Part shown: positions 26,001-38,354 of the stretch, piece by piece
How the letters are laid out: each line of letters begins with the position of its first letter
How positions within the stretch are numbered: position 1 is the stretch's first letter
Assembly (NCBI GenBank): GCA_029379385.1
Contig: CM055605.1
Span: forward strand, 10,513,001-10,577,000
Source of the DNA: Quillaja saponaria
Lineage: Eukaryota; Streptophyta; Magnoliopsida; Fabales; Quillajaceae
Reading direction: 5' to 3'
DNA: 64,000 nucleotides
The notes under the pieces: generated by a model
Databases searched by the model: none
Told to the model about the DNA's origin: nothing
Seen by the model: only the letters and a program-made list of their open reading frames with translations
Position numbers and translations under genes: made by a program

Positions 26001-26568
26001 AATAAATTTCTATATTAATTTCATACTTTAATTATTATTAGATTAATAATAATTATTATTGTTCTTGGGAAAAATTTATACAATACTATTTTTTTTTTCT
26101 TTCAAAGAAAATCCCATCTTAATTTAATCAAACTTTCAAAAAACGTGGCCATCTAAAAGAATTTCAAATATCAGAAGATGATAAACAAAATTCTAAAACA
26201 TTAAAAACTTTTATTTTATTTTTTTGACTGAAATTTTATATTTATATACTTTTAAATATTTTTTATTGAATCCAAATGGTAATCGTTAAATATTTTTTAA
26301 AAGGTAACTTATGTAAATGAAGAATAAAAGCTAAAATAAAATAAATGTCCGCATATACTTAAATGCTAACACATGAAAATAATAATGGATGCATAATTTC
26401 TTAGCAAAAAAAAGAAAGAAAAGAATGGATGCATAATAATAATAATAAAATAATGAGAACATGCTAGTCAATTTGGATTTGAGAAGAAAATATAATTTTA
26501 ATAAGTATGTAATAAACGAGTGTACCTCTTGTAACTTCTCTTTCGGTGAATAAAAATATATTAGTTGT
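23030..26568. other. 3' flank of NF-YC11 and AT-rich spacer
   Basis: The first few hundred bases should be the 3' untranslated region of the NF-YC11-like gene; no poly(A) signal stands out with certainty. Beyond that the spacer is AT-rich. Apart from the small minus-strand frame at 24659-24838 I recognise no gene or RNA. Confidence 0.4.
24659..24838 (-). CDS. Small signal-peptide-like frame, copy 1 (possibly broken)
   Basis: From the second Met (24838) the frame opens MDKNSRATMLIMIFMVIEVL, a hydrophobic N-terminus that looks like a secretion signal. A serine run (SSSSSSS) and a stop follow at 24659. Past the stop, in another frame, the DNA still reads EEIATQECLNISKNPQK. The whole stretch is a diverged copy of 27248-27532, with a matching hydrophobic start, serine run and following IA-QEC region. 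I do not recognise the family. It may be a small secreted peptide gene damaged by a frameshift, or have an unrecognised intron. Conservation between two copies argues for a former gene, but function is unknown. Confidence 0.3.
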   Translation of the reverse strand: MDKNSRATMLIMIFMVIEVLELVPIEAEYHYLPFSSSSSSSFPSFLTNTNYSHLNDHKE

Positions 26569-26745
26569 ACCCACAAGGCATGGTCAAGTGGTAAGACACA
26601 CTCTCAACGATTGAGGGTCTTTTGCTATGATAGGAATTTAAACTTCTAAGAAAACACTTGTGAGGAGAGGTAGTTACAAATCCCGAATAAAATTAAGCTT
26701 ACACCCAAAGGATGTGAGATACTCTTGCAAAACTAAAAAATAAAT
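26569..26745 (+). mobile_element. tRNA-derived SINE
   Basis: A polymerase III A box, tggtcaagtgg, lies near 26581-26591, followed by a weak B-box-like stretch (aggaatttaaacttc) and an A-rich tail. The element is flanked by a 17-bp direct repeat with one mismatch (aaaaatata-t/c-tagttgt) at 26552-26568 and ending near 26763. The start, promoter box, A-rich end and long target duplication are those of a short interspersed element moved by LINE machinery. Confidence 0.75.
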
Positions 26746-27247
26746 AAAAAATATACTAGTTGTTCATAAAAATAAGTACGTAGATTGTCAATTGACACAA
26801 ATTGTACATTGAGACACCCAAATATAATCAATGTGTAGTCTAGCTACACAATTTGTAAATATGTGTTGTGAAACCACATACCAAACTTGTCTCGGTCATT
26901 TTCCTGTGATGGTATAGTATATGAGCGAATTAATACTGACATATATGTATGATGATGAGAGAAAGCATGAAGTATAGAAAACTGATTGGAGACTGCATAT
27001 ATACAAAAACACAAGCACAATAGCTTCAAAAGCAAATCTGACATGTTTTGTGAAGCACCCACATCCTAATAAAAGTCACCTCAATTTAGTATAAGATGGA
27101 GATTTTGGACGATTTGAAATCTCTTAATCTGGTTTTGACATTTTCTGTGAAGGAATTAGAGGCCTTGTGAGTTGGGGTGGTCATGAACCTGACAGAGTTG
27201 GACGTATTACTCATCATCCTAATTGGCACACTTTATTCTACAGCCTT

Positions 27248-27532
27248 TCATGATCTGAACCACTGTAGCCTCATATTCTGCTCGTTCAAATATGTTCCAC
27301 ATCTTTCGAGGTTTTCCAAAACGTTCCGTACACTCTTGTAAAGCAATGTGTTCAATATTTCAAAACGTGTTGCTGGATTTTTGTGTCCCGTCGCCAAGAG
27401 AGTATGACTTGGAAAGGAAGAAGAAGAAGAAGGATAATGAAAGTGACGAGAATGAGCTTGAACTGCAATTACAAGTTCAAATCCAACCATTATTACCACA
27501 ATCATTATTAGAATGGTCGTCATACTATTCAT
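27248..27532 (-). CDS. Small signal-peptide-like frame, copy 2 (94 aa)
   Basis: The frame opens MNSMTTILIMIVVIMVGFEL, a strongly hydrophobic N-terminus followed by AVQAHS, a plausible signal-peptide end. It continues with a serine run and GHKNPATRF and stops at 27248. It is a paralogue of the frame at 24659-24838, about 2.7 kb away in the same orientation. The best-conserved downstream part of the pair (IALQEC here, IATQEC there) is in a different frame from the N-terminus in both. That points either to an intron I cannot place or to decay. No known family was recognised; a secreted peptide is only an inference. Confidence 0.35.
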   Translation of the reverse strand: MNSMTTILIMIVVIMVGFELVIAVQAHSRHFHYPSSSSSFPSHTLLATGHKNPATRFEILNTLLYKSVRNVLENLERCGTYLNEQNMRLQWFRS

Positions 27533-27765
27533 TTTTATGCTCTATAATTAAAGAAGATGAAATGCGAGGAGAAAATTAAATTAGAAATGAACAAGTAATT
27601 CCCAACATTGCATCCATTTTCATTTCTTTCACTTTCTTTATTTTTACTTTCCCCTTTCTCAAAGGCAGAATGACCCTTCAGATGACTATATACATTTATT
27701 GGCTTTTTGCAAGGGTCACATTTTAAAGCCAACATCATGAACTTTAGAGTCAAAGATGATATCAA

Positions 27766-28330
27766 CCCATTTCAAATTAATTGTAGATTTGAAAGAAGAT
27801 AAGTGACACACTTACACGCGCATATATACTAGTTTATGTGATATAAGTATTGAGCATGAATTGTGTTTATGATACATATATTTTTAATAAGAATGGACAT
27901 ACAAATTAAAAAAAAATTACTCTAGTTGAATTGTAATTTTAATTTTTTGAAGGAGAATGTTTAAGAATATTGTGTTCAAATCTAAACATTAAATTTATTT
28001 TCATGGTCAAGATTAGTACACTTCACTTTTTAAAGTCTCAAGTGAACGTGTTTATTTTATATTTTATTTAAACTATTTTTATTTCCAGATTTTTAAATTT
28101 ATATTACAAAAAATAGTTTGTGAGAATATATTATTATTAATAATCTTGTTGATTTTATTTTCAGTATTTGATTTTACATCTTTTTGTGTGGTATAAACTA
28201 TAGTGTTCTCTTTTGACAGAATTACTCACGAAATTGATACTCTAAATTATTTCTTTATTTTGGATTTTAGTGAATCCTAAATGATCAATTACAATATAAA
28301 ATTTCACGAGGGTTGTTTTATTGTATGAAT

Positions 28331-28381
<51 letters not shown>

Positions 28382-28391
28382 AAATGTTATA
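27766..28391. other. AT-rich spacer with TA microsatellite
   Basis: No gene seen. A (TA)n run occupies about 28333-28377, just left of the solo LTR that begins at 28399. Confidence 0.5.
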
Positions 28392-28398
28392 AAATATG

Positions 28399-31300
28399 TA
28401 CCACATCTCACATGGAATAGGTAATCAAATCTCCGTAAGCCTGACTTTAAAACAACGAAACAAATACGACTCTTGACTAAACCAATCTATAAAATAAATT
28501 ATAGAAAACACAAGTTAGCTATAAATGTTTATTTACAGAGATATATAACAATTTACTAAAAATTTTGGCAGAGGTTTCTTGTAATGTAGAACATGCCCAA
28601 AAATACAAACATATAATCTTGATTATATACAACCAAATCACAGTGACTACAATATATATAGGGGAGCTCTGCTCTAAGCAATATCATAAACAATAACAAT
28701 TAGACTTCCACACAAGACATAATATGACGACTCAGAACCCTATTGTGATTGAAAACTTTCATCCTTTAACTTCAAGCAAGTGATCTCGAATATACCTTGT
28801 CGCCAAACACTCCGCAAACCCATTATCAATGATTGATGTCCTTTAAGATCCTGTTACTAAAAAAAATATCAACAGAAGAAGGGTGAATCCCACGGACTCA
28901 GTGAGTATAAAAACGTACCCAAAAGGTATTAACATCACTCTACTCATGTATATAACATATAGGTCAGCTATATTAATATGAAATGAATTTCAAAAAATTA
29001 TTGAGTGTCACACTTACACAAGTATGAAAAACATAAAATTAAACAAGCACAGTTCAAGTAGTACTCAGTACAATCAAATCAAATCAATTAAAAAAATCGA
29101 ATCACATAAAGGGCCAATAAAGTAACTCAACCTCACAAACAGGTATCTCCCCCCACCGGGCAGTTTTGCGCCTGCTCAACAGATTTATTCTCTGTATACA
29201 ATCTATCCCACTGGGGCTGAGTACTCAATTATTTTAAAACACTTATCAGAATCAAAATATCTTAGGTGCACCAGGATTCCATTTTAGAAGTAAAAATCAT
29301 TCCAGAACGAAAAAACACTTTTATTGGTCCTTATCAACTACAAACAATTTCACATATCAAACATAATTTAAATAACTCAAATTAAACACTACACATGATT
29401 ATGCTTTCATATAAACATATCAATTCAAATAAACATAACAATTACACATACTAATCTAGTAATCAAAATGTAGCATTTATCCACTCATCATTTACCGATT
29501 CTACTTGTCACTCCTTCTTGCGTTCAAGCGCAATGTTGACTTAACCACAAGTTTCGGAATTGCAATTAAATTTTCCAAGTATTACTTAGTATGTTCATTT
29601 GATAAGTTATAACCTTTTAATTACAAAAATCTAGAGTTGCAAAGTTTCAAGTATTTATTTAAAGTTAACCATTCTTTAGGTATTTTCACAACCCTCTTGG
29701 AGATATGTTTGATTCTAATTTACATACTTCACCCAATTCAACAAAACCAAGTTTAAACATTATCTTTAGGAAGTTAACTATATGTCTTTCTTATTTAGGA
29801 ACTTCTCCTAAAATTTATCTTGAACCCACTCAAATCCTCACACATATACAAACAACACACATACAAATTCCTGGTAGTCAGAACCGAATTCTAATACTTA
29901 AAAAATTCACATACTTTGAAATTAAATTATGAAACTTTCCAATATAACTTATAAAATGTTAGAAACAATTCATCTTCAGCACCCCACTCTTAATTCATCC
30001 TATAAGATCCTCCAAACTTAGTTATACCAAAACAGGTTCAGTCATGACCTAAAAATTACAACCATGACTTCCAATACCTCCAAAATACATATAATATGGA
30101 ATTAAAACTTTCCAAGCTCTAGATTTTTCCTTTAACATGTTAGGAACAATTATTGTTAAAAGGTCTTAAGCTAATTGAAGCCACAACCTCCGACAAAGTG
30201 CTCTAGACTCACTGAAGCTTGCTTAAATCCTTCACAAACCCAGGTACTTTGAATTAAATTATGAAACTTTCCAGATATCATCCCAAGAAAATAAGATACA
30301 CTTCCTCTTTAGAACTCCTAAACTAATTCAGTCTCGAAAATACCTAAAATACAATATTTCTCTGACCCATAAAATCTGCCCCTGCTTCCTCTTCATTTAC
30401 CACTCAACCCACATTTTCATCACTCTACCGACACTAATCACCTTTGTTCATACCCACTGCTCCCTTTCATTAACTCCTTAACTCAACATTAACCAACTAC
30501 TCTTTACTCTTGTTCATGAGCTTTTTATTCAAATTAAAATAACAACTAATCATCACCAAGAATAAAATTTACCAGATTTCCTTCATGTTCTCATTCTTTT
30601 ATCATCCTTCTAGCTTCCTTGTATTTAAGTAACTAAATAACCTCTCAATACCTATTTACTCTAAACTTTCAATTCTTATTCAAATAATCCTAATCATAAA
30701 CGTTTGAACATACTAAGTTTTACTCATTCTATTACAACTAGTTTCATTTAGACATTTTTACAAACATCTTAAGGGCATAATTACTTTTGTTTCATGTATA
30801 TGTATATTATATCTATACATACCCCAAACTAATTAACACAATTTCATTAAGTCTCATGTTATCAAACTTGAAATTGGTTTAGTTAATCAAAGTAATTAAA
30901 ACTTGAATTACATATACTTCCAATAACCATACTACTTACATTAAATTTTCCTCTAATTCAATTTCAATTAACCCTTTTAACTACAACATCAACCCATAAG
31001 AATTCCTTCATCGTAAAGCAAATAAACTAAGAAAACTTGTAGGAGTAAGAATCATCCCACACCTTAAAACCGCACACCCAATTTGCCGCTACCTTCACCT
31101 TTGGTTACCCCACTGAAAGGAAGGCTGCAAGACAAGAAGAAGGAGGAGAAGAAGGTTGTTGCACCTTGGCTGAATTAACCCGAAATAGGGCTGGCGGTGG
31201 AAGGAGGCTACTGCCAAGCTACTGCCAACTTTGCAAGTCCAATTTGGACAACTTGTAACAGCTAGGAGGAGGCTTGGCTGATGATGATACAAAATAAGGA

Positions 31301-31844
31301 AACTCAGCTAAATGAGGAAGGGAAGAAAACAGAAGTTTCTTAACTTAACGCAAAAACAAAACATGGGAAAACAGAAGGAGTCTTGGCCAGAGCAAAATAG
31401 AAAGAAGGATGAAGTCGGTGGAAGGAAAAAGACAAGGGAATAAGTAAGCTAAAAAGGGAAGAAAGAAAAAAAAAAAAGAAAAAAAAAAGGAATTACTAGG
31501 TCAATGGTCAACAAGTTTGAGTAAAGTTATGATGTATATATAAACTTGGGTTATATATATACACATATGCATTTATTCATTTTAGTTTTGGTCAAAGTCA
31601 AAGATTATAAAGTAAAAGTGTTTTTATATATATATTTATCATTTCATCACTTAAATTTACTTGGTCACAATTTTATTTACTTTAGATCAACAAGTTATAC
31701 ATAAAATTTTTAAAACACACACTAAAATGTTGGCTTATAGTATGTTTGATTGTATTATTATTTATTTAGTTTGTTTACGTATTTGTTTTTTTATAACTAA
31801 AATTTACACATTATTGCTCAATTTTAAGATATCAGGTTTTGACA
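28399..31844 (-). mobile_element. Solo LTR, long-LTR family, copy A
   Basis: 3446 bp flanked by a perfect 5-bp duplication atatg (28394-28398 and 31845-31849). On the minus strand it starts tgtcaaaacctgatatc and ends near gagatgtggta, where the final CA has become TA. It is homologous through most of its length to the copies at 53046-55766 and 57243-61217. A shared block reads (minus) cacccttcttctgttgatat followed by agtaacagg near 28850-28890. There is no internal coding region and no second LTR. The length suggests a Ty3/gypsy lineage with very long LTRs, but the lineage is an inference. Confidence 0.8.
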
Positions 31845-32942
31845 ATATGACACTTTAAATTATTTATCTAGCCAGAAGACCCTTATGGTATCCTCTAGCT
31901 TTAATTGCTGATTTTTATCATAAATTTCCTTATAATGCTCTATATTTATAATTTCTTTCTCCTTTAAGTTACAGGATATTTTTGTCAATTTTATCTACTT
32001 AAAAGAAAAAAAAAACTAATTTATTCTAGTAACTTCTTATCTATTTATTTATTTATTTCTAATCTAAAAACAAATAGTCTCATGTCTATCCATATTAAAT
32101 TAAATATTTTAAAAATTAACTAATTAGACACTCATTCAGTTACAATACTTTTTCAAATAGATAGTTTCTAGTTGAAACTATTGATATTTAGTTATCTACA
32201 AAAATATATTTTAAAAAAAGTCTCTAAACACGCTCGTGTAATGAGACTAGTTTATTTTATATGTCAATATTTAGTGGGCATAAAAGATTATAATTAAAAT
32301 TTTATGTGTTATTTTTTTGTTTTGTTTTGTTATTGTTCTTTTTTTTCTTTTTTTCTTTTTTTCTTTTTTTTACTGGTGCATTTGAATTTCTGAATAAAAA
32401 AGTTTGCATGTCGATATATAAATAGTTAGTTACTTAAATATTGAAACATATTGATTTTTTTTTATTTCAATTAAAATTTAACACATACATGCTTTTGATT
32501 TATTATTATTTTTTTAGACTACATGCTTGTGCTTTTGTTGAGTTAGTTTAACAAATGAGTAAAGCTTGGTTTTGTAATTCTTTTTGGGAGGGTGATTATG
32601 CTTATGAAGAGCATAAATCAAAAAAAAAAAAAAATTTCATGTTTGTATAAAAAAAAATTAATAAAAAGTTGGGTGATTCTGATCTAGGTTTTTAAAAGTC
32701 AATGATACTTTAAAAAACACCTCAATGAGTGCTTTTAAAAGTAGATTTCTGCTATCAAAATTTAACAAACTAATATGACTTTAACTTTTAATGAAAATTC
32801 ATATTTGTGCTTTGCTTAATTAAGCTTTTCAACTTCCAGCTATTCTTTTAATTATCAATGTCTATTATATGCCTATGATTTTGTTGACTTAAGTTGACAA
32901 ATAAGTAGCTTGTTAAAGGGCATGTATTTTTGCTCACTGCTA

Positions 32943-33085
32943 CAGGGAGGTAAATTTTAGTGTTAATCATCTTGCCAAGCTAGGATAAACACAAAGTAAT
33001 GGTCTTCATATTTGGGAACATCCACCTCTTCCATCAGAGGCTTATTTGTTTGCTGGTGATTGACGTTTTATTTCATATAAAGGCC
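32943..33085 (+). pseudogene. RNase H C-terminal scrap, LINE type
   Basis: The plus frame reads REVNFSVNHLAKLG, a stop, then QSNGLHIWEHPPLPSEAYLF and AGD. The REVN...N.LAKLG pattern followed by W..PP resembles the end of the RNase H-like domain in plant LINEs and related domesticated sequences. Stops break the frame and nothing upstream continues it. The call is based on motif resemblance only. Confidence 0.4.
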
Positions 33086-34440
33086 TTGTATAGTTATGTT
33101 GTGTGTAAAAATACTTTTCAAGTAAAGCTACTTAAAAATTATTATATAAAAAACTAAAAAAGTATTTGGATCAGTTAACGTAAAAACGCTTTGAGATATT
33201 AAAAAAAAAATTTCTTTGATTTTATTTTTTAGAAAAAAATATTAAGTATTAAAATTACAAAAAAGACCAGTTTAATAATTATATTTGTCTAAATAAAATA
33301 TTAAAATTTATTTGAGCTTCAATTTTTTTCTATTTAAAAAAGCTTATTTTTCTAACTCCAGCTTTTGGGGCTTCAAAAGCCTGAAAATGCTTTTCCATAA
33401 ATCTTAGAAATTGAAATCTCTATTACTAAACAATTTTGTAAAAAAGCTTAAACCCAAAAGCAGTTTCAAAAGCTAAACCAAATAAAGCCAAAGTTCAAAT
33501 CTAACAAACTTTACCTTTTACTTTTTTATTTTTAAAAAATAAAATAAAGATGAAATTAGCTAACGTGTCAGAATACTGTGTCAACTATTTGTTGATGTCT
33601 TAGTATATCATTATTTCAATTCGAATGTGATGAGAACCATGAGGTTCCATGTTCGAGTCCCTCTAATGATGATGTGTGATTATTTTCTTTAAATTTGTGA
33701 GTTGTTTCATCACCTTATGTGTGGGTAGATTAGGAACACTCGCTGTATTATAAATTGTGATATATGATTGGATTTGATGGACATGACTTTGAGTGGTCTA
33801 GCGGCACATGTTGTCTTGTCATCTAGGAGGTCCAAGAGTCCATTCTCATGGGGAAATTCTGTAATTCAATTGGGATAAATAAATTGAAAATACAAATTGA
33901 ATTACTAGTCAGGTCTTCCAAACATAACTTAGAAACTTCTAGTGCCATCAGAAAGAAAACTAGGGGTGATGTGGTAATTGACATGATAAACAAAACTTAG
34001 AAACTTCTAGCGTGTCTAACGATTTCTGTCCAAATAGTAGTACATAACTTAGAAACTTCCAGTGGAACGGTTTATGACCAAAAGTACTCAGTTAATTTAT
34101 AATTTTCATCAAATTTTTACACTCACACACATCCCTCATATACTCATTATTTATAGTTGCTACTTTCTCACAACCCTCTTCAACCCCTTCTTCACTAGTC
34201 CTATTCGTTAAGATGTTTTATCAATGGTGCTGTCTTTACCGCCACCATCTTTGTCTTCACTGACAATGACTCTTGTAAATTGATAAAAGTCGTCAAAACG
34301 ATATAAATATATATATATATATTAATAATACTCATTAATATTTAATTTTTAAAAATAATGCATTACAATTTAAATTTTTGATTTAGTTACTACAAACTAA
34401 ATATGGATGCCTCATATACAATAAAAAAAATGTGACATTC

Positions 34441-34640
34441 AAGCTCCTAAGAGATCGTAATGGAAATGGACAGTTGATTGACTTTTTTATGTATAAAGCC
34501 AACACTACTGATTCAGGCATTTGAGAGTACGAAGCAGTTTATCAAGCTATAGAACGGATGTTAACATTAAAAGACAAAAATGGTAATCAACGCGTGAATC
34601 ACTTAATTCTAGAGTCAGATATTGCAAAGATTTTGTTGTT
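34441..34640 (+). pseudogene. RNase H N-terminal scrap, LINE type
   Basis: A plus-strand reading includes FKLLRDRNGNGQLIDFF, then a stop, then EYEAVYQAIERMLTLKDKNG and HLILESD. The spacing of LRD-NGN, E-A-E-A-like and LILESD fits the first half of a plant RNase H-like domain. It lies 1.4 kb right of the C-terminal scrap in the same orientation, so the two are not one linear copy. Confidence 0.35.
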
Positions 34641-37012
34641 GAGTATAATATATACACCAAGTTCTACTCCATAGTATAATATATATATATATATATAATT
34701 TTTTTAAGAAAATAAAGCTATTGGCAAGTCACTTTAAAGATAATTTTTGATATTTTATGTGTATGTAATTTGTTAACAAGTTACAGTCCACTATTTTTAC
34801 AACAAACAATATAATAAATTTCTAACAAAATATTAAATGACAACAAACGATTAATTGATTAAATATTGTCTAACTTTAAATTTTAGTGATTGATTAAATT
34901 TGACTTATTTACTATTTTGATCCTTGAGGATTGCATCATTTTCTATTTTGGTCCTTGAATTTTATTTTTTTTAATAAGGTCCTCTAGGATTCAATTGATT
35001 CTATTTTGATCATTCAAGATTTAATTGTTTTTTAAAATTAAATTCTTAATCAAACCATAACTATTAAATTTAGATGGAAAACGGCTTACTTAGTTGATAT
35101 GGCGCAGAACGTATGAAAAAAATTATGATTTATGAAAAAATTTGATTTATGGAAAACGACTTACTTAGTAGATATGGCTGAATTTGTTAATATTATGATT
35201 TTCAACTAAAACAACTTATGTGATACTCTTACAAACACTTATAACATTTTAAAAATGATAAAAAAAAAAGTATAAAAAAAAATTAATCAAATAATTTTTA
35301 CATGATATAAATTTGTAAAACTCACATAACCTTCTTAAAAAACATTACATACCAAATTATCAAATCACGTAATTATAAAGATCTTATTCTTCGAAGTATA
35401 GGCAATGCTACAGAGGCATACTGCTTAAACAGTGAAATCTTAATTTTCACACTGTTTTAATTGGATTAATCTTCGTTTCAACTTTTATACTTGTAGCAAA
35501 TCCACAATATCTGAATAGTTTCTTCGAACGCTTGCAATTTTTCAAAGGATCCCAATCACTAAGATTCCAACCAATTCCAGTAGTTTCATTAAAAGTAATA
35601 GGCTTTCTGTGTAATTAAGACAAACATAACATAACCCAAATTACTTTTATACGAGTTAGAATTTAATATTTTTTTATTATTTTATATCTTTTTTATAGTC
35701 TAATAAAATTATTAAATGGCATATAGTAAAAAGAATCTCATTTATGCCCATCCCATTTGAAAATATACTAGACCCATGGACACATGAACCGGAAAATTTT
35801 AAAAAGGTAATATTAAAAGATACAATGCAGTTATTAGAAAAAAATAAAAATAATGATAAAAATAATGTAGCACAGTGTAAAGAGTTTAGTTAGTCATCGC
35901 TAGATGGAAATTTTTGGAGTCTATGCATGCCCCAGACCCGACCCAAATGAATCTCTGGTTTTGCTGGAATGGCACAATACGAATTCAGCAAACACCAGGT
36001 TGGGTTCGGGATGAGACAGACCTAGTCCATTGCCATCCCTTGTCATTACAATATTAAAGTTCAATTAAGTATACAAATTATACGATACTATCTTACCAAT
36101 CAAAGATGTTCAAGTGAGTTGTAATATTTATATTATATATAAAAGTAGATTAATGATATTAATTTTTAATTTTTTTAAAGACTGTTATGAAATTTTATTA
36201 TTACTAAGTTACCTTTACTTTTTATTTTGCTTCAATATAAGTGTAACAGTTTTAGTTCTTTGTTTTTTAGTGCCTAATAATCATAATTCTTTTTTTTTTT
36301 TCTTAAATTTAAGAATTAAATTTTAAGAAAAATTATTATAAATAGAAAAAATATTAAGAGTATAATTTTCATGAAAAAACCTATCATTTTAATAAGACCT
36401 CAGTGTAATATGGAGAAATCTCGCAATAGGTCACTGAAATTTACACTTAATTTAACATACCTTGCCAGTTAGCAGTTTAGCATCTGGTTTGATGGTCACA
36501 TTCCATAACTTCCCTTTTCCTTTTCCTTTTCTTTCTTACCACAAAGCTGAAAATCACTTGATTCCATAGAGTCAGGCAATCAAAGGCCCAAAAACTTTTC
36601 TTTCTGTAACTCACAATTCACTGTTATAAGAGAAAATGAACAGAATTTAGCTTCATGCAATCCAAGTCATGGGAAATCTTGAAAGAGTTAGAGCATTAAT
36701 GCAAAGCCAAATTCCTAAATTAACCAGGCAAGTCTTCTGACCACTTCTCTTACATTCTATAATAAGGTAACAAACTCTAAATTTAATCGAATTATGGAAA
36801 GGAATTATACATCACAAGTCACAAACATCATATGCTCTGGAAAATAACACTTTAAGTAGTGTCATGAGATATTTTTTTTTGGGTACATAGGGAGTTTGGG
36901 GTTTGAATCTCAACTTGGAGGTGAGGGAGAGGCCTAAATCCTGATACCATGCCAATTGAGCTGTGTTCTGGTTGGTATGTCATGAGATTATATCACCTCA
37001 CAAACAATAAAA

Positions 37013-37433
37013 TTAACAGGAGAAAGATGGGCTATAGAATACATCACAATTCGATCTTTGGTGTTGTATGTTGCAAAATTTATCACCAGCCGTATCAAAT
37101 ACTTCAAGCAAAACCAACATAGACTTCATCGTAGCCAGCTTACCACTGCATGTCTGCAAAAGAGTGTAGCTTCCATTCTCCTGCACGAATCTCATAAGCA
37201 GGGCAATTAGTGACGCATTTTCAAACGTAATGTATTGCCGGAGTGTCCTGCTTCCACTTGGACACGGGAAGTTTGTATTTACAAGTATGGATGGTGACAA
37301 AAACTTTTCAGGAGCAGCCAACAATAAAGCAGCTAGTTCTATCACTTTTCCTTCTTTTAGCATACCAATAAATTTCGTACTCTGTTTCTTCTGTGTTCCA
37401 GACAACCAACCTAGAGACTTGTAGTTTTGCCTC
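37013..37433 (-). CDS. Unrecognised open frame of about 130-139 codons, possible gene fragment
   Basis: An uninterrupted minus frame runs from about 37433 to the stop at 37013. It has no good ATG at its start: the 130-codon portion opens with TTG, and upstream codons (KRQNYKSLGWLS) extend to a stop near 37442. The peptide is mixed hydrophobic and helical in character, with KEGKVIELAALLLAAPEKF, then SRTLRQYITFENASLIALL and SGKLATMKSMLVLLEVFD. That is more protein-like than neighbouring AT-rich frames. I recognise no family and see no signal peptide or membrane span. It could be the last exon of a gene whose other exons decayed, or a captured gene fragment. Confidence 0.3.
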
Positions 37434-38041
37434 TTTGCAATTATTGTTGGTCAATTATGAATGCTTCCTTGAAAAAGATGTGCAGATTAACATTTTCAAA
37501 GAGAAGTGAATCCAAGTGGTTATTATACAACATAGGAAAAAAAAAAAAAAAAAGTTTTAACTGGGTTGTGAAGTCTACTAATCAAATTGAAGAGATTGTT
37601 TCTGTCTCCACTTACTCACGAACCCATCTATAGTACTGCCACATGAATACCAAAAGAAATTAAAGATAAGCAGAAATGGCAGAATTGAAACCCACTAAAA
37701 TACACATTACTGTTGTTACAACTAGTACAGAATATGATAGTTTACAAATTATTCCAGTCAGGTCTATAGTCCATAAGAGGGGAAAAGTCTATGGTCCCTC
37801 TTCTGTGTGTAATAACATTCTTCTTTCACAATACCATGTGAAAGTTTATAATGTGAAGTAACTTGTTTTCACTTCCTTTGAGTTTCCATTTCAGCTTTTG
37901 CAACTTTTCCTGTACAAGTAGACAGAGCAGAGAATGATCTGCTTCATTAGCTCAATGCAGAGAAAAGATTGTGAGTAAATTCAAATGTTGTCTGAAAATG
38001 CACAAGAGAATTTGTATTTCATTTACTTGATTCATTAACCA

Positions 38042-38354
38042 TCACCAATAGTCTCTACAAGAACAAAAGCCATCTTTGAATAATGTGGAATCTTCTTCTA
38101 TCTCTGACTGCAATTTCTATTCTGTAAACCTTTAGATATCAGCTTCATCACTGAATGGCAGTCCCCACAAACCCTCAAGTTCTTCGCTATTCTTATAGTC
38201 CTTCCCTTCGGTAGTTTTTCTATTCCAAAAGCAACAGCAAGTTTCTCACTGTGCCTAGACACTAAATTTTCTTTTTCTTCCCCTTCTATGTCATGCAAAA
38301 CACTCCTAACCTCCGGAACATAATCTAAATCCCCTCTAAGCATTGACAATTTTG
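38042..38354 (-). pseudogene. C-terminal DYW domain fragment of a pentatricopeptide-repeat protein
   Basis: Minus strand: [18 protein letters not shown], then [11 protein letters not shown] and a [18 protein letters not shown] segment. After frame changes come AVRDRRRFH and FKDGFCSCRDYW with a stop at 38042. These are the E/E+ end and DYW deaminase-like tail of land-plant organelle RNA-editing PPR proteins, including the zinc-binding HSE and CxxCH residues. Two single-base frameshifts (near 38120 and 38075) break it, and no PPR repeats lie upstream. It is a truncated copy without function; a functional parent should exist elsewhere. Confidence 0.85.

Larger units (their letters stand above)
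31850..37012. other. AT-rich intergenic DNA with retroelement scraps
   Basis: About 5 kb without an intact gene. It holds two RNase H-like remnants (listed), an A-box/B-box-like stretch at about 33797-33840 that may be a SINE fragment, several poly(A)/poly(T) runs and repeated phrases of the type ttttggtccttgaattttat around 34905-35020. I see no ORF of known family and no RNA gene. Confidence 0.45.

Noticed and set aside
33630..33840. tRNA-like boxes (gttcgagtcc near 33647 and tggtctagcgg near 33797)
   Set aside because: The surrounding bases do not fold into a cloverleaf with matched acceptor ends. They are more likely SINE pieces, and I could not define ends or a target duplication.
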